NCBI GenBank assembly: GCA_021802185.1 | Contig: JAKAAV010000027.1 | Coordinates: forward strand, 1-11,592 | Length of the DNA stretch: 11,592 nucleotides | Direction of reading: 5' to 3' | From: Chloroflexota bacterium | GTDB lineage: Bacteria; Chloroflexota; Limnocylindria; Limnocylindrales; CSP1-4 | Notes under the pieces: generated by a model | The model's input: only the letters and a program-made list of their open reading frames with translations | What the model was told of the DNA's origin: nothing | Databases searched by the model: none | Shown: piece by piece, positions 1-6,989 of the stretch | How positions within the stretch are numbered: position 1 is the stretch's first letter | Layout of the letters: each line of letters begins with the position of its first letter | Position numbers and translations under genes: made by a program

Positions 1-117
1 TGTGTTGCGAGACCCGACGGTGGAGTTGAATGATGTCGATCTTATGAGTATCAGTATGAGTATGGTCAGCGGTGGCCTGGATACGATGGTCAATACGCTG
101 GCATGGACTATAGGCAT
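1..117 (+). other. Low-GC segment encoding a P450 I-helix-like peptide; possible chimeric join
   Basis: Bases 1-120 are 50% GC by direct count (28/60, then 32/60), while bases 121-180 are 77% (46/60). Codons such as AGT, CTT, GAT, AAT and ATA cluster here and are nearly absent beyond. The in-frame peptide contains MVSGGLDTMVNTLAW followed by LALRP. This resembles the oxygen-binding I-helix of cytochromes P450 ((A/G)GxDT core, helix, then a LAxxP turn) and does not resemble a GAF or GGDEF sequence. The break lies near base 112-120. The likely explanations are an assembly chimera at a contig end or a gene fusion; a naturally AT-richer 5' end is the less interesting alternative. The P450 match is made from memory of the family and is moderately sure. 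Confidence 0.45.
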
Positions 118-970
118 GCTCGCCCTGCGCCCGGCCGCAACGCATGGCCCGGAACTGCGCGACCTCCCGGTGTTCGACGGATCCGAACGCCCCGAGCACC
201 CGGATCCCCTCGTGCTCGCAGTGCTCGATCGCCGCGAGACGCTTGCCCGGCGCGACGAACCGAGCGCAATCCTGGACGCGGTGGTCGCCGCGCACATCGC
301 TGTGCACATCCCGATGATCGTCGAGCGCGAGGACGGCACTTCCGACGTGGAGGGCGTCCTCGTCGCGGCGGTCCCGTCGGACCGGCTCGACCCTCCGGAA
401 CTCGACGCGCTTCGAGCGCTCGCGGTCCTCGGTGCGCTCGTCACGGCGCACGCCCGACTCGAGACGGCCCTCGAGGAGCGGTCGGACTGGCTCGACCGCC
501 TCGCGCATACGGACGCGCTGACCGGCCTCGCGAACCGCCGGACGCTCGACCGGGTGCTCGAGCTCGAGATCGCGCGCGCGGCCCGTCAGGCGACCACGCT
601 GGGCGTCGCGATCTTCGGCGTCGACGGCCTCGAACAGGTGACCGAGCGCGACGGCGCCCACGCGGCGGACGACGTGCTGCGCCGCGTCGCGGCCTCGCTC
701 GCCGACACGGTCCGGCTCGTCGACACGGTCGCCCGCTACGGGCGCTCGGAGTTCGTCGTGGTGGCGCCCGGGTCGACCGGGCTCGCCATGGCGCAACGCG
801 CGGCGGGCGCGATCGCCAGGATCGGGGCGGACGGGACGTCTCCGGCCGTGAGCGTCGGCGTCGCCGTGTATCCCGCCGATGGCTCGGCGCCCGGCGAGAT
901 GCTCGGGTCGGCCGAGCGCGCGCTCGCGGACGCGCGTCAGCGCGGGGGTGCGATCGTCGCCGCGACCTGA
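2..970 (+). CDS. GAF-GGDEF protein with degenerate GGDEF site, 5' end open
   Basis: The frame is open to the left edge, so the true start is unknown; residues are counted from base 2. Residues ~95-155 look like the end of a GAF sensory domain (GVLVAAV strand, then a long helix). A GGDEF domain follows at ~170-320, opening with the family signature DALTGLANRR (171-180). The active-site motif is GRSEF (247-251) instead of GG(D/E)EF, and the first metal-binding Asp of the usual DxD is Gly206. Diguanylate cyclase activity is therefore unlikely. The inhibitory-site RxxD (R238-D241) sits exactly five residues before the motif and is intact, which suggests c-di-GMP binding. There are no membrane segments, so it is probably cytosolic. 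It ends 19 bp from the convergent tmk stop. The first ~38 residues probably do not belong to this protein (see the separate entry). An in-frame ATG at 116 lies close to the break. Confidence 0.8.
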   Translation: MLRDPTVELNDVDLMSISMSMVSGGLDTMVNTLAWTIGMLALRPAATHGPELRDLPVFDGSERPEHPDPLVLAVLDRRETLARRDEPSAILDAVVAAHIAVHIPMIVEREDGTSDVEGVLVAAVPSDRLDPPELDALRALAVLGALVTAHARLETALEERSDWLDRLAHTDALTGLANRRTLDRVLELEIARAARQATTLGVAIFGVDGLEQVTERDGAHAADDVLRRVAASLADTVRLVDTVARYGRSEFVVVAPGSTGLAMAQRAAGAIARIGADGTSPAVSVGVAVYPADGSAPGEMLGSAERALADARQRGGAIVAAT

Positions 971-989
971 AGCCGGGCGGCGCCCTGCC

Positions 990-1649
990 TCAGCCCGCTT
1001 CGTGCGTCAGCTGGAGCAGCTCCGCGATCGCGCCGAAGACGTCGCGGGCGATGGCGTCCGCCGGGCGATCGGCGTCCACCACCAGCCATCGCGTCGGCTC
1101 GATCCTCGCCAGCTCGAGGAATCCCTCCCGGACCCGCTCGTGGAACGCCGCGTCGAACGTGTCGGCCGTCTCGAATCGCGTCAGTCCCTCTGGCTCGCCG
1201 GCGGAGCGCCGCGCGAGGCCGGCATCCACGGGCACGTCGAGCAGGATCGTCCGGTTCGGCCGGACGCCACGCGTCGCGAACGCGCCGAGCTCGCGAAGGC
1301 GGTCGAGCGGGACGCCCGACCCGTACCCCTGGTACGCGACCGTCGAGTCCGCGTACCGGTCGCAGATCACGACGGCCCCGCGCCGGAGCGCCGGCCAGAT
1401 CACGTCGTCGACGTGCTGGGCCCGCGCCGCCGCGAACAGGAGGGCGTCGGCTCGAGCGGCATGGCGGACGCCGTCGCGGTCGAGGAGGACGCGCCGGACA
1501 CGCTCGCCGAGCGGCGTGCCGCCGGGTTCGCGGGTGAGCACGACATCGATCCCGAGCGACTCGAGCCGCTGGGCGAGCAGCCCGGCCTGCGTCGACTTGC
1601 CCGATCCGTCGGGGCCCTCGAACGTGATGAACGTCCCGGACCAGATCAT
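990..1649 (-). CDS. tmk: Thymidylate kinase
   Basis: This 219-residue protein phosphorylates dTMP to dTDP with ATP in the cytoplasm, the step feeding dTTP synthesis. The P-loop GPDGSGKST is at 12-20, the TREPGG substrate motif at 39-44, and DRY at 97-99 followed by the AYQG stretch (105-108) of the dTMP site. The LID region (RRSAGEPEG, then RFE) carries the basic residues while the P-loop has none at the variable position, as in the bacterial type II enzymes. Length matches the family (205-220). The ATG at 1649 puts the P-loop at the usual distance from the N-terminus. No Shine-Dalgarno is visible; a -10-like TAGACT ends 6 bases before the ATG. It is the last gene of the minus-strand cluster, 72 bp after the R3H ATPase, and its stop converges on the GGDEF gene. 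Confidence 0.96.
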   Translation of the reverse strand: MIWSGTFITFEGPDGSGKSTQAGLLAQRLESLGIDVVLTREPGGTPLGERVRRVLLDRDGVRHAARADALLFAAARAQHVDDVIWPALRRGAVVICDRYADSTVAYQGYGSGVPLDRLRELGAFATRGVRPNRTILLDVPVDAGLARRSAGEPEGLTRFETADTFDAAFHERVREGFLELARIEPTRWLVVDADRPADAIARDVFGAIAELLQLTHEAG

Positions 1650-1655
1650 GGCCGA

Positions 1656-1661
1656 AGTCTA
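1656..1661 (-). promoter_or_regulatory. Putative leaderless -10 element for tmk
   Basis: The minus strand reads TAGACT, then six bases (TCGGCC), then the ATG of tmk. A TAnnnT hexamer at this spacing would place transcription initiation on the A of the start codon, giving a leaderless mRNA, which agrees with the absent Shine-Dalgarno. No good -35 is visible. The same layout precedes the MOSC gene at 10498. This is inference from spacing only. Confidence 0.45.
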
Positions 1662-1690
1662 CGGGGACGCGCGGCGCGAGGACCGATCCT

Positions 1691-1706
1691 GCCGCCTGAC
1701 GGCGGC
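1691..1706. other. Perfect GC hairpin between R3H ATPase gene and tmk
   Basis: GCCGCC and GGCGGC form a perfect 6-bp inverted repeat around a TGAC loop in the 72-bp gap upstream of tmk. No T-run follows on either strand, so it is not a standard terminator. It could attenuate read-through into tmk, stabilise the 3' end of the upstream message, or be a chance product of GC-rich DNA. Confidence 0.3.
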
Positions 1707-1721
1707 GCCTGGCGCGGGCGC

Positions 1722-4043
1722 CTATCGCCAGGCTCGCGCCTTGTCCGGGTACAGCCGCACGCGCCGGTACGGCTCCCGTCCGCGAGACTGCGAGATGACG
1801 TTCGCCTGCTCGGCCATCTGGTGCTGCAGGCGCCGGATGTACGCGTTCTGCGGCGTCAGCTCGACGGGGCGCGACTCGTGCCTCACGAGCCCGATCGCCT
1901 CCTCGGTCTCGCGCAGCGCCGCCTCCCGGGGGTCGACCTCGATCGAGTACAGCGACGTCAGGCACGCCTCCATCTGGATGACGGTGTTCGACTTCAGCAC
2001 GAAGATCGGAAGCGCGCGCTCCTCGGCGTCGCGGAGCGCCGGGAGCTTCTGCCGGTAGTAGTTGCGCAGGGTGATGACGACGTCCGCCTCCTCGGCGTCC
2101 TGCACGACGATGACCGGCAGCTGCAGCTCGCGGATGGCCTGCTCGAGCTTCTTGCGGCTGATCCCGAAGCCGAGAACACGGATCGTCGGCAACGCGGTTG
2201 CGTAGCCGTCAGGCGCTCGCCGTCCGAGCCGGTCGAACACGGTTCCGGTCCGCTCCTCGCCGACCTCGTCCTCCTCGTCCTCGTCGTCTTCGTCGTCCTC
2301 GACCTCGTCGCCGGGCAGCGTCGCACCGACTGCGGTCCGGACCGCCGGCACCACGGCGCGCTCCGTTCGCTCCGGGCCACGCGTGTCGGGACCCCGTGTC
2401 TCGGGACCCTCCTCGTCGTCGGGAGCCTCCTGGTCGTCCGGGGCCGCGGAGTCCACGACCGCCGTGCCGGGCATGTCGCGTCCCCGATCGCCCGCCGCAG
2501 CGGACGCGTCCTCGAGCTGCGCGCCCTCGCCCCCGTCCGCGGCGGCCTCCATGGCGCGTGCGGCGGACTCCCGCCACGAGCGCTGTCGTTCGAGCTCACG
2601 CGCGTCGCGGGCCCGCTGGTCGAGCGCCGCGGCCTGTGATCCCCGTTCGAGCGGCCCGCGGTCCGCGATGTCGCCCGACCGGAACGCGAGCTCGGGATCC
2701 TGCATCCCGGCGAAGTACGCGTCGCGATCGGTCCCCCAGCTCTCCCCGCCCGGTCCGGCCCCGGCGGCCGAACTCGGGGCCGGACCACCCGCGTCTGCGC
2801 CGCGCGTCCGCGACCGGCCGGACCGGGCCGCCTCGCGTCCCCGCGTCGCACGCCATCCGCCCGACGTCCCGGACCGGTATCCCGGCCGGTACCCGGGCTC
2901 GACCTGCAGGCCGCCCGTCCGGTAGTCGGAGTCGCCGCGCCATCCGGGCTCCGGGCGCCACCCTCCCTGGCCGGTCCCGACGAGGCCCGCAAAGCGGTCG
3001 GCGACACCCTGCGCCGGACGCGGCCGCGGGCGCGACTGTGACCGGTGCACGCCGCCCTCGTCGCGCCAGCGCAGCTCGGGCGCCACGGGATCGCCGCGCA
3101 GGAGTGCGTCGACCGTCTCGGCGACGTCGGCATGGACCGTCACCCGCTCGCGGTCCTGGATCTCGACGACCACGTCGAACGTCGGCGGCGCCTTCCGCTC
3201 GAGCACGCTCTTCTGCGTCCGCCGGCGGCGCGCCTCCTCGTCGCCGAGCGTGACGCTCTGGATCCCGCCGATGAGGTCGGAGAGCGTCGGGTTCAGCATG
3301 AGGTTGTCGAGGTTGTTGCCGTGCGCCGTGCCGATGAGCTGCACGCCCCGCTCGGCGATCGTGCGGGCCGCCATCGCCTCGAGCTCGGTGCCGATCTCGT
3401 CGATGACGATGACCTGGGGCATGTGGTTCTCGACCGCCTCGATCATCACCGCGTGCTGCAGCGCCGGCGTGGGAACCTGCATCCGGCGCGCCCGGCCGAT
3501 GCCCGGATGCGGGATGTCACCGTCGCCCGCGCTCTCGTTCGACGTGTCGACGACGACGACGCGCTTGTCCAGGTCGTCCGCCAGCACGCGCGCCGCCTCG
3601 CGCAGCATGGTCGTCTTGCCGATGCCCGGGCGGCCCATGATCAGCACCGACCGGCCGGACTCGACGAGGTCCTCGATGATCTCGATCGTGCCGAAGACGG
3701 CGCGGCCGACGCGCAGGGTCAGCCCGACGATCTTGCCGCTGCGGTTGCGGATCGCGCTGATGCGGTGCAGCGTCCGCTCGACGCCGGCACGGTTGTCGTC
3801 GCCGAACGAGCCGATGTGGTCCACGACCCACTGGATGTCGCGGTCGCTGACCTCGCGCTCGAGCAGCACCTCCTCGCCGCCCGACCCGAAGCGCGCCTCG
3901 GGATGGCGCCCCAGGTCGAGCACGACCTCGATGAGCTCGCGCTCCGGCGGCAGCTTCCGCAGCCGGTCGGCGATCTCGGGGGGCAGTGCCGCCAGGAGCG
4001 CGTCGATGTCGTCGGTCAGTTCGTGTCGGTGGTTGAGCGTCAC
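1722..4043 (-). CDS. SpoIIIAA/Ycf45-type AAA ATPase with C-terminal R3H domain
   Basis: This 773-residue protein has three parts. Residues ~10-330 form an ATPase resembling stage III sporulation protein AA and plastid Ycf45: N-terminal helical region, Walker [10 protein letters not shown] (137-145), the family motif VDTSNE with [17 protein letters not shown] (165-191), Walker [11 protein letters not shown] (211-220) and a GTAHGN segment (238-243). Residues ~330-600 are low-complexity, rich in Gly, Pro, Arg and Ser, with a strongly acidic tract at 580-597. Residues ~618-773 hold a C-terminal module ending in an R3H single-stranded nucleic acid-binding domain (RRLQH, 737-741). The family is widespread in cyanobacteria, Chloroflexota and actinobacteria, but its cellular role is poorly defined; ATP-dependent action on single-stranded nucleic acid is inferred. 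The start is GTG at 4043, backed by AAGGAG four bases upstream. It lies 19 bp after the GNAT-like gene. As I recall, relatives are nearer 500-600 residues; the excess is the linker. Confidence 0.88.
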   Translation of the reverse strand: MTLNHRHELTDDIDALLAALPPEIADRLRKLPPERELIEVVLDLGRHPEARFGSGGEEVLLEREVSDRDIQWVVDHIGSFGDDNRAGVERTLHRISAIRNRSGKIVGLTLRVGRAVFGTIEIIEDLVESGRSVLIMGRPGIGKTTMLREAARVLADDLDKRVVVVDTSNESAGDGDIPHPGIGRARRMQVPTPALQHAVMIEAVENHMPQVIVIDEIGTELEAMAARTIAERGVQLIGTAHGNNLDNLMLNPTLSDLIGGIQSVTLGDEEARRRRTQKSVLERKAPPTFDVVVEIQDRERVTVHADVAETVDALLRGDPVAPELRWRDEGGVHRSQSRPRPRPAQGVADRFAGLVGTGQGGWRPEPGWRGDSDYRTGGLQVEPGYRPGYRSGTSGGWRATRGREAARSGRSRTRGADAGGPAPSSAAGAGPGGESWGTDRDAYFAGMQDPELAFRSGDIADRGPLERGSQAAALDQRARDARELERQRSWRESAARAMEAAADGGEGAQLEDASAAAGDRGRDMPGTAVVDSAAPDDQEAPDDEEGPETRGPDTRGPERTERAVVPAVRTAVGATLPGDEVEDDEDDEDEEDEVGEERTGTVFDRLGRRAPDGYATALPTIRVLGFGISRKKLEQAIRELQLPVIVVQDAEEADVVITLRNYYRQKLPALRDAEERALPIFVLKSNTVIQMEACLTSLYSIEVDPREAALRETEEAIGLVRHESRPVELTPQNAYIRRLQHQMAEQANVISQSRGREPYRRVRLYPDKARAWR
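2253..2306 (-). repeat. GAC/GAG codon run encoding an acidic tract
   Basis: On the minus strand, 18 codons are almost all GAC, GAG or GAA and encode residues 580-597 of the R3H ATPase, an Asp/Glu tract broken by two Val and a Gly. The DNA is an imperfect trinucleotide run (GTC/CTC/TTC units on the + strand). Such tracts change length by slippage. Just upstream in the protein, [10 protein letters not shown] and GPERT form a short pentapeptide repeat (~547-560). Confidence 0.7.
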
Positions 4044-4062
4044 GGTTCTCCTTGCTCGCGCC

Positions 4063-5118
4063 TCAGCGGGGGACCGGCACGAGGGCCGGATCCGCGACGC
4101 GGACGAGGGCTTCCTTCATGAGCAGCGTCACGGTCGCGACGTTCGTGAAGCCGCATTCCTCGAAGCACCGGTCGAGGGGCGCCTCGTACGTCCGGACGGG
4201 GGCGATCACCCCCTGGTCGTGGCGCCCGCCACGCCCCCGGCTGCCGCCGGTCCGCTCGCCGATCAGCGACAGGCCATACCGGACGAGGAGGGTCGCGTCG
4301 AAGTCCGGACGCGCCATCACGCGAAGGTAGTGCGGCTGCTCCTCTCGCGCGACTCCGACCTGCAGGAGGCCGACGACCTCGTCCCCGTGGGCGCCGGCGC
4401 GCTCCTGCACGTATGACTCGACCTCGGCGAAGCGCAGGATCGGCGCGAGACTGCTCCGTGGCGTCGCCGCCTGCTGGCCCGAGCGCTCCCAGTCGGCGAG
4501 CCGGTACGCCTCGAGCCGCGCGACCGGGGCCGGGGTGACCTGCGAGTAGAGCCGGCTGAGCGCGAGCGCGTCGATCGGCAGGACCGGCCGGATCCCTTCC
4601 CGCGCCGCCTCTTCGGGCGTCACCTTCGGCAGCGGAACCTCCGGCGCCTGGTACAGCACGTGCTCCTGGCCGTACGGGATGAACCCGGCCTGCATGAACA
4701 GCTCGACGTTCCCGCCCGCGTCGGCGCAGGCGACGTGGAACCGGACGGCACCGCGACGGGCGACGTCGCGGAGGAGGTGCTGCACGAGCCGCAGGCGGAT
4801 GTCGCCCGCCTCCTGGATCCCGACCGCGTCGAGCTCAACGATCGTCCACTCGTCGCGCTGTGGGTCCCGCTCGACGCGCGCAAGCCCGGCCAGCCGGCCG
4901 TCCTCCTCGTACACGAAGAGCTGGTCACTCGGCCGGAACGCGCCAAGCGGCATCCGGAACAGGCGGAAGACGCTGACCTGGCTCCGGCTGACCGGCAGGC
5001 CGAGCGAGCGCATGCCGGACTCCCGGTCGTCGGCCTGGTGCGACAGGCGCGACAGCTCGCCGAGCGCAGCGAGGTCGGTGAGCCGCGCGCCCCGGACCCG
5101 GCCCGGACGTGCGCTCAC
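4063..5118 (-). CDS. Tandem GNAT-like acetyltransferase-fold protein
   Basis: This 351-residue protein looks like two GNAT-type units. The first (about 10-157) has the strand-turn-strand [18 protein letters not shown] (65-82), a helix, and the terminal GNAT signature [10 protein letters not shown] (137-146). The second (about 175-340) ends similarly with DRCFEECGF (316-324). The acetyl-CoA pyrophosphate loop RxxGxG/A is not recognisable in the first unit, where EAGDIRLRL (103-111) stands, nor clearly in the second, so activity is uncertain. Substrate is unknown. The start is GTG at 5118, chosen because it overlaps the pdxT stop as GTGA and because upstream codons read as Arg/Pro-rich non-protein sequence antisense to the pdxT frame. 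The 4-bp overlap implies translational coupling. A 19-bp gap separates it from the R3H ATPase, and association of these two genes may be functional. Confidence 0.75.
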   Translation of the reverse strand: MSARPGRVRGARLTDLAALGELSRLSHQADDRESGMRSLGLPVSRSQVSVFRLFRMPLGAFRPSDQLFVYEEDGRLAGLARVERDPQRDEWTIVELDAVGIQEAGDIRLRLVQHLLRDVARRGAVRFHVACADAGGNVELFMQAGFIPYGQEHVLYQAPEVPLPKVTPEEAAREGIRPVLPIDALALSRLYSQVTPAPVARLEAYRLADWERSGQQAATPRSSLAPILRFAEVESYVQERAGAHGDEVVGLLQVGVAREEQPHYLRVMARPDFDATLLVRYGLSLIGERTGGSRGRGGRHDQGVIAPVRTYEAPLDRCFEECGFTNVATVTLLMKEALVRVADPALVPVPR

Positions 5119-5798
5119 GACGACGCCGCCTGCCGGTTCCGGCCCGGCGAGCCCGACGCCATGTCGCGGGCAGCCGATCCGCGCCTCCGCGGCGCCGACC
5201 CTTCGCCCGGCTCGTCGTGGTCGGCGGCCATCGTCGCGAGGAGGCTGTGGAAGCGCGTCTCCCCGGCGAGCTCTGGATGGAACGCCGTGGCCAGCACGTT
5301 CCGCTGCCGCACGGCCACGATCCGGCCGTCGTCGAGGCGAGCGAGGACGTCCACGTCGGGTCCGGCGCGCTCGACGATCGGCGCGCGGATGAACACGGCG
5401 TGCATCGGGCGGTTGCCGAGGAGCGGCACGACGAGATCCGTCTCGAAGCTGTCGAGCTGGCGGCCGAACGCGTTCCGTTTGATCTCCACGTCGAGGACGG
5501 GGAAGACGGACTCGTCGCCGTCGACGATCCGGCGCGACAGCAGGATCATGCCGGCGCACGTCCCGAGGACGGGCGCCCCGGATTCGATCAGTCGCTCGAT
5601 GGGCTCGCGCAACCCCCAGCGGTCGACGAGCTTGCGCATCGTCGTGCTCTCGCCGCCGGGCAGGATCAGGCCCGAGATCCCGTCGAGATCCTCCGGAAGG
5701 CGGATGGGCACGCCTTCGACCCCGATGTCGCGCAGGATCTGGATGTGCTCGGCAAAGGCGCCCTGCATCGCGAGGACGCCGATCTTCATGGCCGTCAT
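5115..5798 (-). CDS. pdxT: Pyridoxal 5'-phosphate synthase glutaminase subunit
   Basis: PdxT hydrolyses glutamine and channels ammonia to PdxS in the ribose 5-phosphate-dependent vitamin B6 pathway, in a 12+12 cytosolic complex. This 227-residue protein is a class I (triad) glutaminase. The conserved LPGGEST is at 46-52, the nucleophile Cys81 lies in GTCAGM, and the His174/Glu176 pair lies in AFHPEL. The N-terminus MKIGVLAMQGAF is typical. ATG 5798 is preferred over ATG 5789 because GGAGGG stands 8 bases upstream. Family members usually have ~190-200 residues; here residues ~191-227 are an extra Gly/Ser/Arg-rich tail without recognisable structure. The gene begins 16 bp after pdxS, and its stop overlaps the GNAT-like start by 4 bp. 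Confidence 0.97.
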   Translation of the reverse strand: MTAMKIGVLAMQGAFAEHIQILRDIGVEGVPIRLPEDLDGISGLILPGGESTTMRKLVDRWGLREPIERLIESGAPVLGTCAGMILLSRRIVDGDESVFPVLDVEIKRNAFGRQLDSFETDLVVPLLGNRPMHAVFIRAPIVERAGPDVDVLARLDDGRIVAVRQRNVLATAFHPELAGETRFHSLLATMAADHDEPGEGSAPRRRGSAARDMASGSPGRNRQAASS

Positions 5799-5814
5799 CG
5801 CCGGCCCCCTCCGG

Positions 5815-6702
5815 CTACCAGCCGCGGACCGCCAGCCTGTCGGCCTCCGCGATGGTCGCCAGCTCCAGTCCGCGCATCGGGGCGCCCAGGCCCTTGGACA
5901 CGTCGGCGAGGATCCGCGGGTCGTCGTAGTGCGTCGTCGCCTGGACGATCGCGCGCGCCATCCGCGCAGGATCGTCGGACTTGAAGATGCCCGAACCGAC
6001 GAAGACGCCCTCGGCGCCGAGCTGCATGGCGAGCGCGGCGTCGGCAGGGGTCGAGATGCCGCCGGCGACGAAGTTCACGACGGGGAGCCTGCCCGTGTGC
6101 GCCACCTCCGCGACCAGCTCGTACGGGGCCTGAAGGTCCTTGGCGGCGGTGAAGAGCTCGTCGTCGCGCTTCGCGGCGAGAGCCCGGATGCCCGAGTGGA
6201 CGGCGCGGATGTGGCGAACGGCCTCGACGATGTTGCCGGTGCCGGCTTCGCCCTTCGTCCGGATCATCGCGGCCCCCTCGGCGATCCGGCGGAGCGCCTC
6301 GCCAAGGTCGCGGCAGCCGCACACGAACGGCACCTTGAACTGGTGCTTGTCGATGTGGAACGACTCGTCGGCCGGGGTCAGCACCTCCGACTCGTCGATG
6401 TAGTCGACCCCGAGCGCCTCGAGGATCTGGGCCTCGACGAAGTGGCCGATCCGTGCCTTCGCCATCACCGGGATCGTGACCGCGTGCATGATCTCTTCGA
6501 TGAGAGCGGGGTCGCTCATGCGCGCGACGCCGCCGGCGGCGCGGATGTCGGCGGGGACCCGCTCGAGCGCCATGACGGCGCACGCGCCGGCGTCCTCGGC
6601 GATGCGGGCATGCTCGGCCGTGACGACGTCCATGATGACGCCGCCCTTGAGCATCTGGGCGAGCCCCTTCTTGGTGGCCCAGGTGGAGGTTTCGGTGCTC
6701 AT
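5815..6702 (-). CDS. pdxS: Pyridoxal 5'-phosphate synthase synthase subunit
   Basis: PdxS condenses ribose 5-phosphate, glyceraldehyde 3-phosphate and ammonia from PdxT to pyridoxal 5'-phosphate. The 295-residue product has the whole family pattern: GGVIMDVVT with Asp25, [11 protein letters not shown] with the substrate-binding Lys82, [14 protein letters not shown] (100-113), and [10 protein letters not shown] with Lys150, the second catalytic lysine. A (beta/alpha)8 barrel forming a dodecamer is expected. ATG 6702 is chosen because the resulting N-terminus ([14 protein letters not shown]) and length match relatives. The frame stays open to a GTG at 6828, which would add 42 Gly/Thr/Ser-rich residues; this cannot be excluded because no good Shine-Dalgarno precedes 6702 and a -10-like GATAAT lies just upstream of 6828. 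First gene of the minus-strand operon. Confidence 0.96.
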   Translation of the reverse strand: MSTETSTWATKKGLAQMLKGGVIMDVVTAEHARIAEDAGACAVMALERVPADIRAAGGVARMSDPALIEEIMHAVTIPVMAKARIGHFVEAQILEALGVDYIDESEVLTPADESFHIDKHQFKVPFVCGCRDLGEALRRIAEGAAMIRTKGEAGTGNIVEAVRHIRAVHSGIRALAAKRDDELFTAAKDLQAPYELVAEVAHTGRLPVVNFVAGGISTPADAALAMQLGAEGVFVGSGIFKSDDPARMARAIVQATTHYDDPRILADVSKGLGAPMRGLELATIAEADRLAVRGW

Positions 6703-6779
6703 TGCTCTGGTGATGACCTCGGAGATGTCCGTGGCACCCGCCGGCCCATCGCCGTGCGTCGTCTGTGCGGCCGTCGCGG

Positions 6780-6797
6780 AACCGTCCCTGGACGGCT
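6780..6797 (-). other. Hairpin in the pdxS leader
   Basis: Read on the minus strand, AGCCGTC and GACGGTT pair over seven positions (one G-U) around a CAGG tetraloop, about 80 bases before the pdxS ATG. It may be a leader RNA structure, or lie within the coding region if the GTG at 6828 is used. No known riboswitch consensus was recognised. Confidence 0.3.
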
Positions 6798-6836
6798 CAC
6801 CGCGCAGGCGGAACGAACGGGGCGCCACTCGGACCG

Positions 6837-6845
6837 ATTATCTCA
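6837..6845 (-). promoter_or_regulatory. Putative extended -10 promoter of the pdxS operon
   Basis: The minus strand reads TGA followed by GATAAT, an extended -10 arrangement, in the most AT-rich part of the pdxS/udg divergent region. It overlaps an inverted repeat with CGATT and AATCG arms (6835-6852, 8-base gap) that could bind a regulator. No convincing -35 lies at 16-18 bases; a TTGCCC lies at only 14. Transcription would begin near 6830, giving a leader of ~128 bases to the pdxS ATG. Confidence 0.4.
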
Positions 6846-6989
6846 TCAATCGTCACGGGCAACTCACGACGGAATCCGGCGCACGCTGCGGTCGTGTCGC
6901 ACCGGACGGCCCCGCCGGGCGTCGCTCGACTGCATGCGCGACACTCGCGGCGTGAGAGAACGGCAGCTCTGCGACGAACGCCGAGCGAC

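Larger units (their letters stand above)
6703..6989. other. Divergent pdxS/udg intergenic region
   Basis: These 287 bases separate two divergent start codons. They hold the candidate pdxS promoter (6837-6845), the inverted repeat around it and the leader hairpin at 6780-6797. The half nearer udg shows no clear promoter, Shine-Dalgarno or RNA gene that I can recognise. Both strands stay open in some frames here, but the peptides are compositionally biased and unlike either protein family. Confidence 0.5.

Noticed and set aside
975..985. GGGC/GCCC hairpin between the convergent GGDEF gene and tmk, considered as a terminator
   Set aside because: Only four base pairs with a three-base loop and no T-run on either strand; common by chance in this DNA.
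2253..2312. CTC/GTC-rich run considered as a CRISPR or minisatellite array
   Set aside because: It is an in-frame acidic codon run within the ATPase gene, without spacers or regular repeat units.
879..2639. A 586-codon open frame on the + strand opposite tmk and the R3H ATPase
   Set aside because: It is antisense to genes with clear catalytic motifs, is rich in Arg and low-complexity stretches, and has no family resemblance.
3045..4121. A 358-codon + strand frame rich in Asp, His and Arg opposite the ATPase
   Set aside because: It is a shadow of the Walker A/B-bearing gene on the minus strand.
5119..5559. Upstream extension of the GNAT-like protein to residue 498
   Set aside because: The extra 147 codons are Arg/Pro-rich and lie wholly within pdxT; the GTG overlapping the pdxT stop explains the start better.
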